A stretch of 48,137 bases of DNA from Pseudomonadota bacterium (lineage in GTDB: Bacteria; Pseudomonadota; Alphaproteobacteria; Rhodobacterales; Rhodobacteraceae). Positions 28,305 to 37,544 of the stretch are shown here, piece after piece. The stretch lies in assembly GCA_029567145.1 (NCBI GenBank), contig JAKQLM010000471.1:1-48137 (forward strand). Direction: 5' to 3'. Numbering within the stretch: the first letter of the stretch is position 1; the number at the start of each line of letters is the position of its first letter. Both the position numbers and the translations under genes were made by a program. Below the pieces are notes generated by a model. That model saw only the letters and a list, made by a program, of their open reading frames with translations, ran no database searches and was not told the origin of the DNA.

Positions 28305-28568
28305 TCAGACCCCGGCCCAGTCCACTTCAGACGCGGTTTTACCGGTCAGGTGCAAAATGAGCACTCCACGAACGCCGGGCAATCCCATGAACCCGAGCGC
28401 GGTTTCTCGGGCGGCTTGTGCCGAAATCGCAGGATAGCGTCCGATGAGGATCTGGCGGGACTGACCGCCGAAATCTTTCTGGTAGGACCAGCCACATGAC
28501 GTCTTTCCTACAATCAGCACAGGGCCGCGGATCTCGGTATCCCTATACTTTGCCGTGCCCTCTTTCAC
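28305..28568 (-). pseudogene. Fragment resembling the N-terminal arm domain of a phage-type tyrosine integrase
   Basis: AKYRDTEIRGPVLIVGKTSCGWSYQKDFGGQSRQILIGRYPAISAQAARETA resembles the integrase arm domain; no catalytic domain follows. Confidence 0.55.
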
Positions 28569-28938
28569 GAGGGAAAGCTTGCTTACGTAGGCCTCTTTCA
28601 GCTTTCACCGGGGCGCGTGCGACCACGCCGGCGCCCCCCCGGCGATCCGAACGACCCGCAAGCACGGGATGCGGGCAAGGGCCGAGGCGTGGGCGCCTGG
28701 GACCAACCGGCAACCGGTCGCGGGCCAACGCGTCCGACACAGGTTGTCAGGCATCGCCCGTATGACCCGTTCCGACAGCAGCATGCCGCGTTCGCGGTCA
28801 CCCGTGTCCGGTCCTTTCGCTTGGGGGGCATCCGCACCGCCCGGTATCTGGTTCGGGCCGTGTCTGCAGGGCAAGACCACATGCGCCTTGACCGCATCCT
28901 GTGAAGGGCTGAAATAGCGGGACCCTGACCCAAGGCGC

Positions 28939-29997
28939 ATGCCGATGATGCACGACGAACCTCTGGTTCCGAAAGGCGCCGCTTTCCTGCCGGTCCCGAC
29001 CCCCGGCGCACCGCGAAACTATGCCTTCGTGCTGGTTCCGGGGTTCACGCTTCTGGCCTTTGCGTCGGCGGTGGAACCGTTGCGGATCGCCAACCAGCTG
29101 TCCCAGCACCCCTTGTATCACTGGCGCGTCCTGTCCGATTCTGGACTGGCGGTGGCCAGTTCGTCCGGAATTCCCTGCGGGGTCGATGGCGGGCTGGAGC
29201 CTCTGGACAAGTCGACCTGGTTGATCGTCTGCGCCGGAAACCCGCAGATGGCCGCCGCCGATCCCGCCATTGTCGCTGCCGTCCAGCGCCACCACCGCTT
29301 TGGCGGCCGAGTCGGCGGCATCTGCACCGGCGCGATCGCGCTGGCCAAGGCGGGCCTTCTGCAGGGGCGGCGCTTTACCCTGCACTGGGAAAACCAGCCG
29401 GGCTTTGTCGAGACCTTCCCCCAGCTTTCCCCGACCGCCAGCCGCTTTGAAACCGAGGACCGGCTGATGACCTGCGGCGGGGGGGCGGCCTCGACCGACA
29501 TGATGCTGGCGATCATCGCCGAGGATCACGGTACCGCCTTTGCCGCCATGGTGTCCGAGATGTGCCTGCGGACCGTGCTGCCCGGGATCAACGCCGAACA
29601 GCGCAGCTCGCTGGCGGCGCTGTTGTCATCGCGCAATCCGGTGCTGGTGGCGACGGTCACGCTGATGAACCGCCACATCGAGGACCCGCTGTCGATGGAC
29701 GATCTGGCCGCCGCCGCCGGCTATTCGCGTCGGCACCTGGAGCGGCTGTTTCGCGACGCGGTCGGCGCGTCGCCGGGTGACTTCTATCGGGGGCTGCGGC
29801 TGGACCGGGGTCGCAACCTCTTGGGCACCACCGACCTGACGCTGCTGGAGGTTTCGATCGCCTGCGGTTTTGCCACCGTGTCGCATTTCTCGAAAAGCTT
29901 TCGCGCGCGATACGGCGTGGCTCCGACCCGGCTGGTTCAGGGACTGGACCGCAAGCGCACCGACAGTGGCCGCCCAGTCCGCCGGGCAACCGCCTGA
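28939..29997 (+). CDS. GlxA-family transcriptional regulator (DJ-1/PfpI + AraC HTH)
   Basis: NYAFVLVPGFTLLAFASAVEPLRIAN...GGICTGAIALAKAGLL...MDDLAAAAGYSRRHLERLFRDAVGASPGDFY. Confidence 0.93.
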   Translation: MPMMHDEPLVPKGAAFLPVPTPGAPRNYAFVLVPGFTLLAFASAVEPLRIANQLSQHPLYHWRVLSDSGLAVASSSGIPCGVDGGLEPLDKSTWLIVCAGNPQMAAADPAIVAAVQRHHRFGGRVGGICTGAIALAKAGLLQGRRFTLHWENQPGFVETFPQLSPTASRFETEDRLMTCGGGAASTDMMLAIIAEDHGTAFAAMVSEMCLRTVLPGINAEQRSSLAALLSSRNPVLVATVTLMNRHIEDPLSMDDLAAAAGYSRRHLERLFRDAVGASPGDFYRGLRLDRGRNLLGTTDLTLLEVSIACGFATVSHFSKSFRARYGVAPTRLVQGLDRKRTDSGRPVRRATA

Positions 29998-30008
29998 CGC
30001 GGTCAGGC
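29992..30008. terminator. Short hairpin GCCTGAC-GCG-GTCAGGC between convergent genes
   Basis: Perfect 7-bp stem, 3-nt loop, contains the stop codons of both convergent genes; no U-tract. Confidence 0.4.
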
Positions 30009-30769
30009 ATAGGCCGTATCGGACGCGCCCTTGACCCCGGTGATGTAGCTGACGATGTCGTTGCCATCCGTCTCGTCCTTCCGGAGGCTTGCCACGATCC
30101 GGCCACGGCGGAAGACGACGATCCGGTCCACCAGATCGAACACCTGCCGCAGGTTGTGGCTGATCAGGATCATCGGGATGCCCCGCTCTTTCAGCCCCCG
30201 GATGATGTTTTCCACCTGAGCCGTCTCTTGCACCCCCAGCGCCGCCGTGGGTTCGTCCATGATCACCAGCTTTGACGCGAAGGCCGCCGTCCGCGCGATG
30301 GACACGCATTGCCGCTGCCCGCCCGACATGTTGCGGATCGGATTGTCGACGTTGGGGATCTTGACCGCCGTGGTGGCCAAAGCCTCCATCGTCCGGTCGC
30401 GCATCGTCTTGCGGTCCAGCCAGGAAAACGGCCCCAGCTTGAACTTGAACAGCTCGCGTCCCAGGAACAGGTTCGACGGCACGTCCAGATCGTGGCTAGC
30501 GCAAGCGTCTGGAACACCGTCTCGATCCCCGCCTGCCGCGCCTCCAGCGGGCCAGAGAAATGGACCGGCTGGCCGTCAAAGATCACCTCTCCGGCCGAGC
30601 GTTGTTCCACCGCCGTCACCTGCCGGACAAAGGTGGATTTCCCCGCCCCGTTGTCGCCCACGACGGCGACATGCTCACCCTCGTGCAGGATGAAGTTCGC
30701 GTCGTCCAGCGCATGCACGCCGCCGTAGTGCTTGGTCAGGCCCCGGGTTTCCAGAATGATCTTCGACAT
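30003..30769 (-). pseudogene. Sugar ABC transporter ATP-binding protein (FrcA-like), frameshifted near 30490
   Basis: 5' part (ATG 30769, MSKIILETRGLTKHYGG...VGDNGAGKST...FQTLALA) and 3' part (LDVPSNLFLGREL...MSGGQRQ...LVIMDEPT) are in different frames. Confidence 0.85.
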
Positions 30770-30784
30770 GGCCGTTGCCCCCAC

Positions 30785-31897
30785 CTACCCACGTATCCGT
30801 CTGCGTTGACGCCACTGGTCCAGCACTACCGCGCCGACGATGATCGCGCCCTTGACCATCTCCTGATAGTAGGCGTCCAGCTTGATCGAGGTGAAGCCCG
30901 AGATGATCACCGAAAAGATCGCCGCACCCAGCACAGTCCCCAGGATCGACCCGCGACCCCCGGCCAGCGAGACGCCCCCGATCACCGCCATGGCGATGGC
31001 GTCAAGCTCATACATCACCCCCATCCCGGCCTGCGCCGTCAGGTTCTTTGACGTCAGAAGCACCGCCGCAACCGCCGCCAGCAGCCCGGCAATGGCATAG
31101 ACCAGCACTTTGTGCCGGTCGACGTTGATCCCCGACATCCGCGCGGCGGCCTCATTGGACCCGATGGCGTAGCTGCGCTTGCCGTACAGGGTGTAGGTCA
31201 TGATGACGTGGAACAACAGGGCAAGGACGACAAAGACCACGGCGGGGTTCTGGCCGGGCCAGGACAACAGGCCAAAGGTCATGCCGCCCAGAATGTCGCC
31301 GTTGGCAAGGGTTCCATATTCGGCCGTCGGAAAGCTGACCGGCTGACCATTCGACCACCAGCGCGCGGCACCCCGAGCGCTGACCATCATGCCAAGCGTC
31401 GCGATAAAGGGCGGGATTTTGGTATAGGCGACCAGCAAGCCATTGATCAGCCCGGCAAACAGGCCGCAGGCCAGACCGATCACGATCGGCACGATCACCG
31501 GCAGATCCATCGCCCAGTCGCCGAAGATCGCTTTCGGGTTCGGGTTGCCGTTGACCAGCGCGGTCTGCGCAAAGCTCATCACCACCATCGCGGTGGCCCC
31601 CACCACGGACCCCGAGGACAGGTCGATCCCGCCGATGATGATGACCTGCGTCACCCCCAGCGCGATCACCCCGATGATCGCGACCTGCAGGATCATGATG
31701 TCCAGCCGCTGCTGGTTGAAGAGCGAGTCCACATTGTCGCGCATGTTGAACAGGAACGACCCACCTTGCAGCCGGTTCAGCACCTCGAAGATTACGACGA
31801 TCAGCACCAGCGCTCCGAACACGTTCCACTCTGGTGCGCGGGTCCGCTTTGCAGGATCGTATTTCAGGCCGCCCAGCCCATGCGTCGCGTCTGCCAA
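30785..31897 (-). CDS. Sugar ABC transporter permease (FrcC/RbsC-like)
   Basis: GVTQVIIIGGIDLSSGSVVGATAMV...GLACGLFAGLINGLLVAYTKIPPFIATLGMM...GGVSLAGGRGSILGTVLGA; probable TTG start at 31897 after a purine-rich SD. Confidence 0.9.
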   Translation of the reverse strand: MADATHGLGGLKYDPAKRTRAPEWNVFGALVLIVVIFEVLNRLQGGSFLFNMRDNVDSLFNQQRLDIMILQVAIIGVIALGVTQVIIIGGIDLSSGSVVGATAMVVMSFAQTALVNGNPNPKAIFGDWAMDLPVIVPIVIGLACGLFAGLINGLLVAYTKIPPFIATLGMMVSARGAARWWSNGQPVSFPTAEYGTLANGDILGGMTFGLLSWPGQNPAVVFVVLALLFHVIMTYTLYGKRSYAIGSNEAAARMSGINVDRHKVLVYAIAGLLAAVAAVLLTSKNLTAQAGMGVMYELDAIAMAVIGGVSLAGGRGSILGTVLGAAIFSVIISGFTSIKLDAYYQEMVKGAIIVGAVVLDQWRQRRRIRG

Positions 31898-32011
31898 GGT
31901 CCGCTCCTCCCCCCGAAGATGGTCGCAAATCCAGTCTACCGCAGCGCAAGCCTTGCGGCGCAAAAAAGCGGGGCGGCCGTCGCCAGCCGCCCCAAGGTCC
32001 CCGGGAGGGGA

Positions 32012-33015
32012 TCAGTTCTTCGACAGGTAGCCGTCGATGTTCGCCGGGGTCACCAGCTCGAACGGGATGTAGACCTTCTGGTCCACCGCCTCGCCCGCTG
32101 CCAGCTTGACCGCCGCATCCAGCGCGCCGCCGCCCTGGGCCGCCGCGTTCTGGAACACGGTGATGTCAAGTTCCCCGGCCTGCATCGAGGCCAGCGCGTC
32201 CTGCGTCGCATCGACGCCCGACACGATCACCGACCCCATGTCGATCCCGGCGGCCTTCATCGCCTGAATCGCGCCAAGGGCCATCTCGTCGTTGTTGGCC
32301 AGCACGCCGTCAAACGCGGCGCCGGTCGACAGCCAGTTGGTCATCAGCGACTGCGCCTGATCGCGGCTCCAGTTCGCGGTCTGCTGGTCGATCACGTTGA
32401 CCTTGACCGCGCAAAGGCCCTCGTTGACCACGTCGGTATAGTTCTGCGTGCGCTGCACGGCGGCCTGGTTCGACAGTTCGCCCTGCATGACATAGACGCT
32501 GACTTCTGCCTTGCCCGCCGCCTTCCACTGGTTGCACTGTTCGATAAAGCCCTGCCGCGAGGATTCGGATTCGTTCGAGGCGACGAAGGCCTGGTTGTCG
32601 GGCAGCGTGTCGACGTTGATCGGCTGGCGGTTCACATAGACCAGCGGCACACCGGCCGCTGCGGCGGCGTCCGACATCGCCTGCGTGGCGCTGGTGTCGA
32701 CCGGGTTCACGATGATCGCATCGACGCCCGACGCGATGAAGTTGTTGATCTGATCCAGTTGTTGGCCACGTCGTTCTGCGCATCCTCGATCTGCACCGAC
32801 AGGCCAGCCGCATCAGCCTGCGACTGGATGCCGTTGCGCAGGACGGTCAGAAAGTTGTCGTCAAACAGCGCCATCGACACACCGATGCCATCGGCCATCG
32901 CGGTGGTGGTCATCAGCGAGGCAAAGCCTGCCGCGATAAGGGTCTTTTTCCTGGTCGTCCTCCCACTGTCGGCCTGCCGTCCAGTACGGCAGGTCCGGTT
33001 CTCCCAATCAATCAC
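32012..33015 (-). pseudogene. Sugar/inositol/rhizopine-type ABC substrate-binding protein (MocB-like), frameshifted near 32755, apparent start-codon loss
   Basis: KKTLIAAGFASLMTTTAMADGIGVSMALFDDNFL...DAQNDVAN in one frame, QINNFIASGVDAIIVNPVDTSATQ...GYLSKN in another; expected initiator codon reads AGG (32950-32952). Confidence 0.85.
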
Positions 33016-33151
33016 CGCACTCTCCCGGTGCGGCGCAGGCGACTCGATCAGTCTGGATCGCCAGACTGAGGAGTTGCGGGCAGCCGGTCAACATACTCTT
33101 GCAACCGGTTGCAAAATGACATCAGCGCGCGAATGGCGTTGACGAAGCGGC

Positions 33152-33958
33152 TCAGGAAACCGCCCGCTGCACGTGGTCCATGCTGGCGCGCAGGGCGGCT
33201 TCCGGGTGGGTCAGGGCGTGAACCTCGGGCGAAAACGCTTCAAAGCTGACCGGCCCGGTCCAGCCCGCAGCGTGCAGCGCGGTGATCTGGTCGACATTCC
33301 CCAGTCGGTCCCCGGGAGTCACAAGCACCCGGTGCCCGTCGCGCATTTCCGACAGGCTGACCGCCTGGTCCACCACGCCCGAGACATGGACGATGCCGGT
33401 ATGGTCCGGGAACAGCGGGCCGCCATGCGCCAGCGTGTGGTGGAACGTGTCGTGCACCAGCCTGAACCGTCCCTTGCCGCCAACAGCCTCGATCCCCTCG
33501 ACCGCTTCGGACTTGTACCGCAGCGCACAGTCTTCAAAGCCCAGGGGTTCGACCATGCCGACCAGATCGTGATCCTCCAGCATCGGCTTCAACGCCTTCA
33601 GCGCGACGCGCAGCGCCGCCTGGCGTTCGCCGTTGCCCATGCCAAGGTTGTCATTGCGCGGGATCAGGCTGACCGCCTCGGCCCCCGCAGCCTTGGCGAT
33701 CTGCATCAGGGCCAGCGCCTCGGCAGCCTTGTTCGCCGACCAGTCGTTGAAACGCTTGACCTCGGCCACCGCCAGAAGCCGCAATCCGGCCGCACGGACC
33801 TGCGCCCCGGCCTCTGCCGGGTCCATCCCGTCGAACAGGGGCTGCGGCAAGTCGTTGCGAACCTCGATCCCGACGCAGCCAAGGCTTGCGGACAGGCTGA
33901 CAAGGTCCCGGAACGACAGCTTGGCAACCGTCATGTGGTTCAGTGCGAACTGGATCAA
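33152..33958 (-). CDS. Sugar phosphate isomerase/epimerase-type TIM-barrel protein (MocC/IolI-like)
   Basis: IQFALNHMTVAKLSFRDLVSLSASLGCVGIEVRNDL...LVHDTFHHTLAHGG...GIVHVSGV; probable TTG start at 33958 with GGGGAG upstream. Confidence 0.8.
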   Translation of the reverse strand: MIQFALNHMTVAKLSFRDLVSLSASLGCVGIEVRNDLPQPLFDGMDPAEAGAQVRAAGLRLLAVAEVKRFNDWSANKAAEALALMQIAKAAGAEAVSLIPRNDNLGMGNGERQAALRVALKALKPMLEDHDLVGMVEPLGFEDCALRYKSEAVEGIEAVGGKGRFRLVHDTFHHTLAHGGPLFPDHTGIVHVSGVVDQAVSLSEMRDGHRVLVTPGDRLGNVDQITALHAAGWTGPVSFEAFSPEVHALTHPEAALRASMDHVQRAVS

Positions 33959-34083
33959 TCCCGGTCTCCCCAACCGTGGCCATTCTGGTGGGCGGACAAT
34001 CCGCGTCGTGGGGCATCGCGTCAATCTGTCGCTGGCCGAACACATCATCCCTGACGAAATGCCCGGTCATCGGCTGACGCGAT

Positions 34084-34158
34084 TTCGTCAGACGGGCTGG
34101 AAATTGTCAGAAAGATGGGGTTCGTCAGACAGACTCGGGTTCGTCAGACGGACTCGGG
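34084..34158. repeat. Four tandem 17-20 bp repeats (consensus TTCGTCAGACGGACTCGGG) at the 3' end of the lacI-type gene
   Basis: Copies at 34084, 34104 (degenerate), 34121 and 34140; the last overlaps the final codons and stop of 34144-35175. Confidence 0.85.
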
Positions 34159-35175
34159 CAGGAAAAGCTCTGGTGGCAGGAAATGCTGACCCTGGACGGC
34201 GGCCATTCCGTCGACCAGCGCCCCGGTCGCAAGCCGGATCAGGTCATCGCACAGCCGGTTCAGCGGCGTGCCGATCACCATGGTCACCGTCCGGTCGATC
34301 AGCGCCGCGCGGCTTTCCGGGGTCAGTTCGTTCACCACCAAGGCCACCTGGCCCGGCTGACGCACTTCGGACAGGGCGGCTATCGCCCCCTCCATCCCGC
34401 CCCCGGCACAGTAGATCCCGCGCAGGTCCGGGTGCCGCCCCAGCAGGTCCAGCGTCGCCTCATAGGTCAGCTGCCGCGTTTCCAGGTTGACCAGCGTGTC
34501 CAGCACCTGAAACTGCGGCGCGTGTTCGCGAAAGTAGCTGCGCACCCCGGTTTCGCGCAACTCATGCCCGTGCCAGCGGTAGCCGCCGACAAAGACCGCG
34601 ATCTTGCCGCCATGATGCGAGGCCGTCGCGATCATGTGCGCCGCGATCCGCCCGACCTTCAGGTTGTTGAGCCCCAGATAGTTCTGCCGCACCCCTTGGG
34701 CAAAGTCGTTCAGCAGCGAAAAGCACGGGATGCCCCGGGCGTTCAGCCGTTCCACCGCATCCGTCACGTCGGGATGGGTGACCGCCGTGGCCGCCACGGC
34801 ATCGACGCGCGGGGCCAGCGCCTCCATCAGCGCGGTGAAATCCCCGGGCGATTGTGAGGCGGCAAATTCGACCTGCACCGTCGCGCGGACCCCGGTGGCG
34901 CGGGCGACGGCGCGCTCGGCTTCGGCCTTGAACTGCCGGTAGAACGACTGCCGCTCCTTGTGCAGCACCAATCCCAGCCGCAACCGGGGGCGATCGGCCT
35001 GCACCCGTTGGCCGATCAGCGATGCGGCATGGTACCCGACCAGTCGCGCCGCGTCATAGACCTTTTGCGCAGTCTCTTCGCGGACTTTCTCCCGTCCGTT
35101 CAGCACACGGTCAACCGTCGCGCTGGACAGTCCGGCCGCGCGGGCGACATCGTGGATTGTGGGGCGGTTTGCCAT
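34144..35175 (-). CDS. LacI-family transcriptional regulator
   Basis: RPTIHDVARAAGLSSATVDRVLNGREKVREETAQKVYDAARLVGY plus periplasmic-binding-like effector domain. Confidence 0.95.
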   Translation of the reverse strand: MANRPTIHDVARAAGLSSATVDRVLNGREKVREETAQKVYDAARLVGYHAASLIGQRVQADRPRLRLGLVLHKERQSFYRQFKAEAERAVARATGVRATVQVEFAASQSPGDFTALMEALAPRVDAVAATAVTHPDVTDAVERLNARGIPCFSLLNDFAQGVRQNYLGLNNLKVGRIAAHMIATASHHGGKIAVFVGGYRWHGHELRETGVRSYFREHAPQFQVLDTLVNLETRQLTYEATLDLLGRHPDLRGIYCAGGGMEGAIAALSEVRQPGQVALVVNELTPESRAALIDRTVTMVIGTPLNRLCDDLIRLATGALVDGMAAVQGQHFLPPELFLPESV

Positions 35176-35189
35176 GGCGTTGCCGAAAT

Positions 35190-35218
35190 TCCATCATTTC
35201 TGATGCAAGAATGATGGA
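35190..35218. promoter_or_regulatory. Inverted repeat TCCATCATT-N11-AATGATGGA in the lacI/mocD-like divergent intergenic region; candidate operator
   Basis: Perfect 9-bp arms, 15 bp upstream of the LacI ATG. Confidence 0.5.
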
Positions 35219-35323
35219 GGCTGACGAAACCTGCAAGCATTGCTCTTGGCGATCCGGCCCGAACGCCCCTATCCATGTCGGCAGAGGGCGCGGGACCGGT
35301 CCGCCCCGCAACGGGAGTGCATT

Positions 35324-36427
35324 ATGGGCAAGCGGGATTACAGCCCCTTTGGTGCCGATGCCAGGCGCGCGGTCGAAAGCGGCCTGACGGCAGCGGAATG
35401 GTACCACACCGACGTGCCGCGCAAGGTGATGAAGGACCTGATGGCCCGCAGCGACCAGCCTGCAATCCGCGACACGATCCTGTTGTACGGCAGCATGATC
35501 CTGCTGGCCGGGATCGGCATCGCGCTGTGGCCAAGCTGGTGGTCGGCCCCGTTCTGGCTGGCTTACGGCGTCCTTTACGGCAGCGCCTCGGATTCGCGCT
35601 GGCACGAATGCAGCCACGGCACCGCCTTCCGCACGCCCTGGATGAACAATGTGGTTTACCAGATCGCCAGCTTCATGATCATGCGAAACTCTGCCACCTG
35701 GCGTTGGAGCCATGCACGCCACCATTCGGAAACCTACCTTGTCGGCCGCGACCCCGAGATTGCCGTAATGCGCCCGCCAGAGCTGGCCAAGCTGATCCTG
35801 AACATCTTCGGCATCATCGACGTGCTGAAGTTCATCCCCTTGATCCTGCGCAATGCGCTGAACGGCCCCACGCCCGAAGAGCGAACCTTTGTCCCCGAAA
35901 GCGAATGGGGCAAGGTACAGAAGGTCGCCATCCTCTATGTCGCGATCTATGCGGTCACGATCCTGTCGGCCTTGGCCTGGGGGTCGATCCTGCCCTTGAT
36001 GGTGATCGGCCTGCCCCGGATGTACGGCGCCTGGCATCACATCATGACCGGCCTTCTGCAGCACGGCGGCCTTGCGGACAACGTGACCGACCACCGGCTG
36101 AACAGCCGCACGGTCCTGATGAACCCGATCAGCCGCTTCATCTACTGGAACATGAACTACCACGTCGAACACCACATGTTCCCGATGGTGCCCTACCACG
36201 CCCTCCCGCGCCTGCATGAGGTGATGAAGGACGACCTGCCCCCCCCGAACCGTTCCATTGCCGAGGGCCTGCGCGAGATGTGGCCCGCGATCAAGCGGCA
36301 GCTTCTGAACGAGGACTATTTCCTGCGCCGCGACCTGCCGCCCACGGCCAAGCCGTATCGTGAGGATTTCCATCAGCACGTGCCCGGGATGATGCGTCCC
36401 GGCGCCCCCGCCAATGCAGCCGAGTGA
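35324..36427 (+). CDS. Membrane fatty-acid-desaturase-superfamily di-iron oxygenase (MocD-like)
   Basis: ATG 35324 (MGKRDYSPFG); histidine boxes HECSHGT, HARHH, HVEHH; followed by a Rieske ferredoxin. Confidence 0.88.
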   Translation: MGKRDYSPFGADARRAVESGLTAAEWYHTDVPRKVMKDLMARSDQPAIRDTILLYGSMILLAGIGIALWPSWWSAPFWLAYGVLYGSASDSRWHECSHGTAFRTPWMNNVVYQIASFMIMRNSATWRWSHARHHSETYLVGRDPEIAVMRPPELAKLILNIFGIIDVLKFIPLILRNALNGPTPEERTFVPESEWGKVQKVAILYVAIYAVTILSALAWGSILPLMVIGLPRMYGAWHHIMTGLLQHGGLADNVTDHRLNSRTVLMNPISRFIYWNMNYHVEHHMFPMVPYHALPRLHEVMKDDLPPPNRSIAEGLREMWPAIKRQLLNEDYFLRRDLPPTAKPYREDFHQHVPGMMRPGAPANAAE

Positions 36428-36435
36428 GGTGACCG

Positions 36436-36747
36436 ATGCCCTGGATTGACGCCTGCAGTACCTCTGACATCGACGAAGAAGACCTGATCCGCTGGGATCA
36501 CGTCGGCCAGACCTTCGCGATCTACCACTCGCCCGAAGGCGCGTTCTTTGCGACCGCCGGTCTGTGCACGCATGAAAACGTGCATCTATGCGATGGCCTT
36601 GTGATGGGCAACCTGATCGAATGCCCCAAGCACAACGGCCAGTTCGACTACCGGACCGGCGAGGCGATGCGCGCGCCGGTCTGCGTCAACCTTCGGACTT
36701 TCCCGGTAAAAGTCGAAGGCGACCGCGTCTTTGTGCAGGTCGCCTGA
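36436..36747 (+). CDS. Rieske [2Fe-2S] ferredoxin (MocE-like)
   Basis: GLCTHENVHLCDG...IECPKHNGQFDYRTGEA (CxH...CxxH). Confidence 0.92.
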   Translation: MPWIDACSTSDIDEEDLIRWDHVGQTFAIYHSPEGAFFATAGLCTHENVHLCDGLVMGNLIECPKHNGQFDYRTGEAMRAPVCVNLRTFPVKVEGDRVFVQVA

Positions 36748-37544
36748 TGGCCCGCCTGACCGTCAAGGACCTGATGGACCAGCGCGGCAAACACCCGTTC
36801 GCCATGCTGCGGGTCGAGACGCTGGAAGAAGCCGAAGCCGCCGCCCGCGCCGGGGTGGAACTGTTGTCGGTGCCACCCGCGATGATCCTGGATGCCCGGT
36901 TTCGCGAGGCAGCGCCCGACGCCTTCGCCTTTCCGGGCGACAACTTCTACGAAATCGGCGGCACTGACGATTTCCTGCGCTGGGCTTTCCCGCTGTATAG
37001 ACGCGGGGCGGACGGGTTCTACTGCTCGGGCTCGCTGGCCACGGTCCGGGCCATGGCCGATCATGCCCTGCCGGTCTGCGGCCATGTCGGGCTGATCCCG
37101 TCGAAGCGGACCTGGACCGGCGGGTTCAAGGCGGTGGGCAAGACGTTGGACACCGCCAAGCTGGTCTGGTCCCAGGTCCGCGCGCTGGAAGAGGCCGGGG
37201 CCTTTGCCGCCGAAATCGAGGTGGTGCCGCAGGCGATCACCAAGGCGATTGCCGAACGGACCAGCCTGTTCCTGATCTCGATGGGTGCGGGCACGGCGGG
37301 CCATGCGCAGTATCTGTTCAGCGATGACGTGCTGGGCCAGAGCCGGGGCCGCGTTCCGCGCCACGCCAAGGTCTATGCCAACTTCGCCGCCGAGTATGAC
37401 CGACTGCAGGACCTGCGCATCGCCGCGATGGGGCGGTTTGTCAGCGATGTGCACGACGGCGACTACCCCGCCCCGCAACATCTGGTGGACTGCGATCCGG
37501 ACGTGGTCGGGGCGTTCCGCGACTGGCTGGAGCAGGTTGCCTAG
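36747..37544 (+). CDS. 3-methyl-2-oxobutanoate hydroxymethyltransferase (PanB)-family protein, probably a divergent paralog
   Basis: MARLTVKDLMDQRGKHPFAMLRVETLEEAEAAARAGVELLSV...VCGHVGLIPSKRTWTGGFKAVGKTLDTA...LEEAGAFAAEIEVVPQAITKAI; start overlaps the Rieske stop (TGATG). Confidence 0.8.
   Translation: MARLTVKDLMDQRGKHPFAMLRVETLEEAEAAARAGVELLSVPPAMILDARFREAAPDAFAFPGDNFYEIGGTDDFLRWAFPLYRRGADGFYCSGSLATVRAMADHALPVCGHVGLIPSKRTWTGGFKAVGKTLDTAKLVWSQVRALEEAGAFAAEIEVVPQAITKAIAERTSLFLISMGAGTAGHAQYLFSDDVLGQSRGRVPRHAKVYANFAAEYDRLQDLRIAAMGRFVSDVHDGDYPAPQHLVDCDPDVVGAFRDWLEQVA

Noticed and set aside
28569-28938. Possible tRNA/att site or small RNA between the integrase fragment and the GlxA regulator
   Set aside because: No cloverleaf or convincing terminator seen; insufficient evidence.
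31112-33142. 676-aa plus-strand ORF antisense to the transporter genes
   Set aside because: Shadow ORF; the minus strand encodes recognisable permease and binding-protein sequence.
35275-36219. 314-aa plus-strand ORF overlapping the desaturase-like gene
   Set aside because: Out-of-frame Arg/Pro-rich translation; the 35324 frame has all three His boxes.
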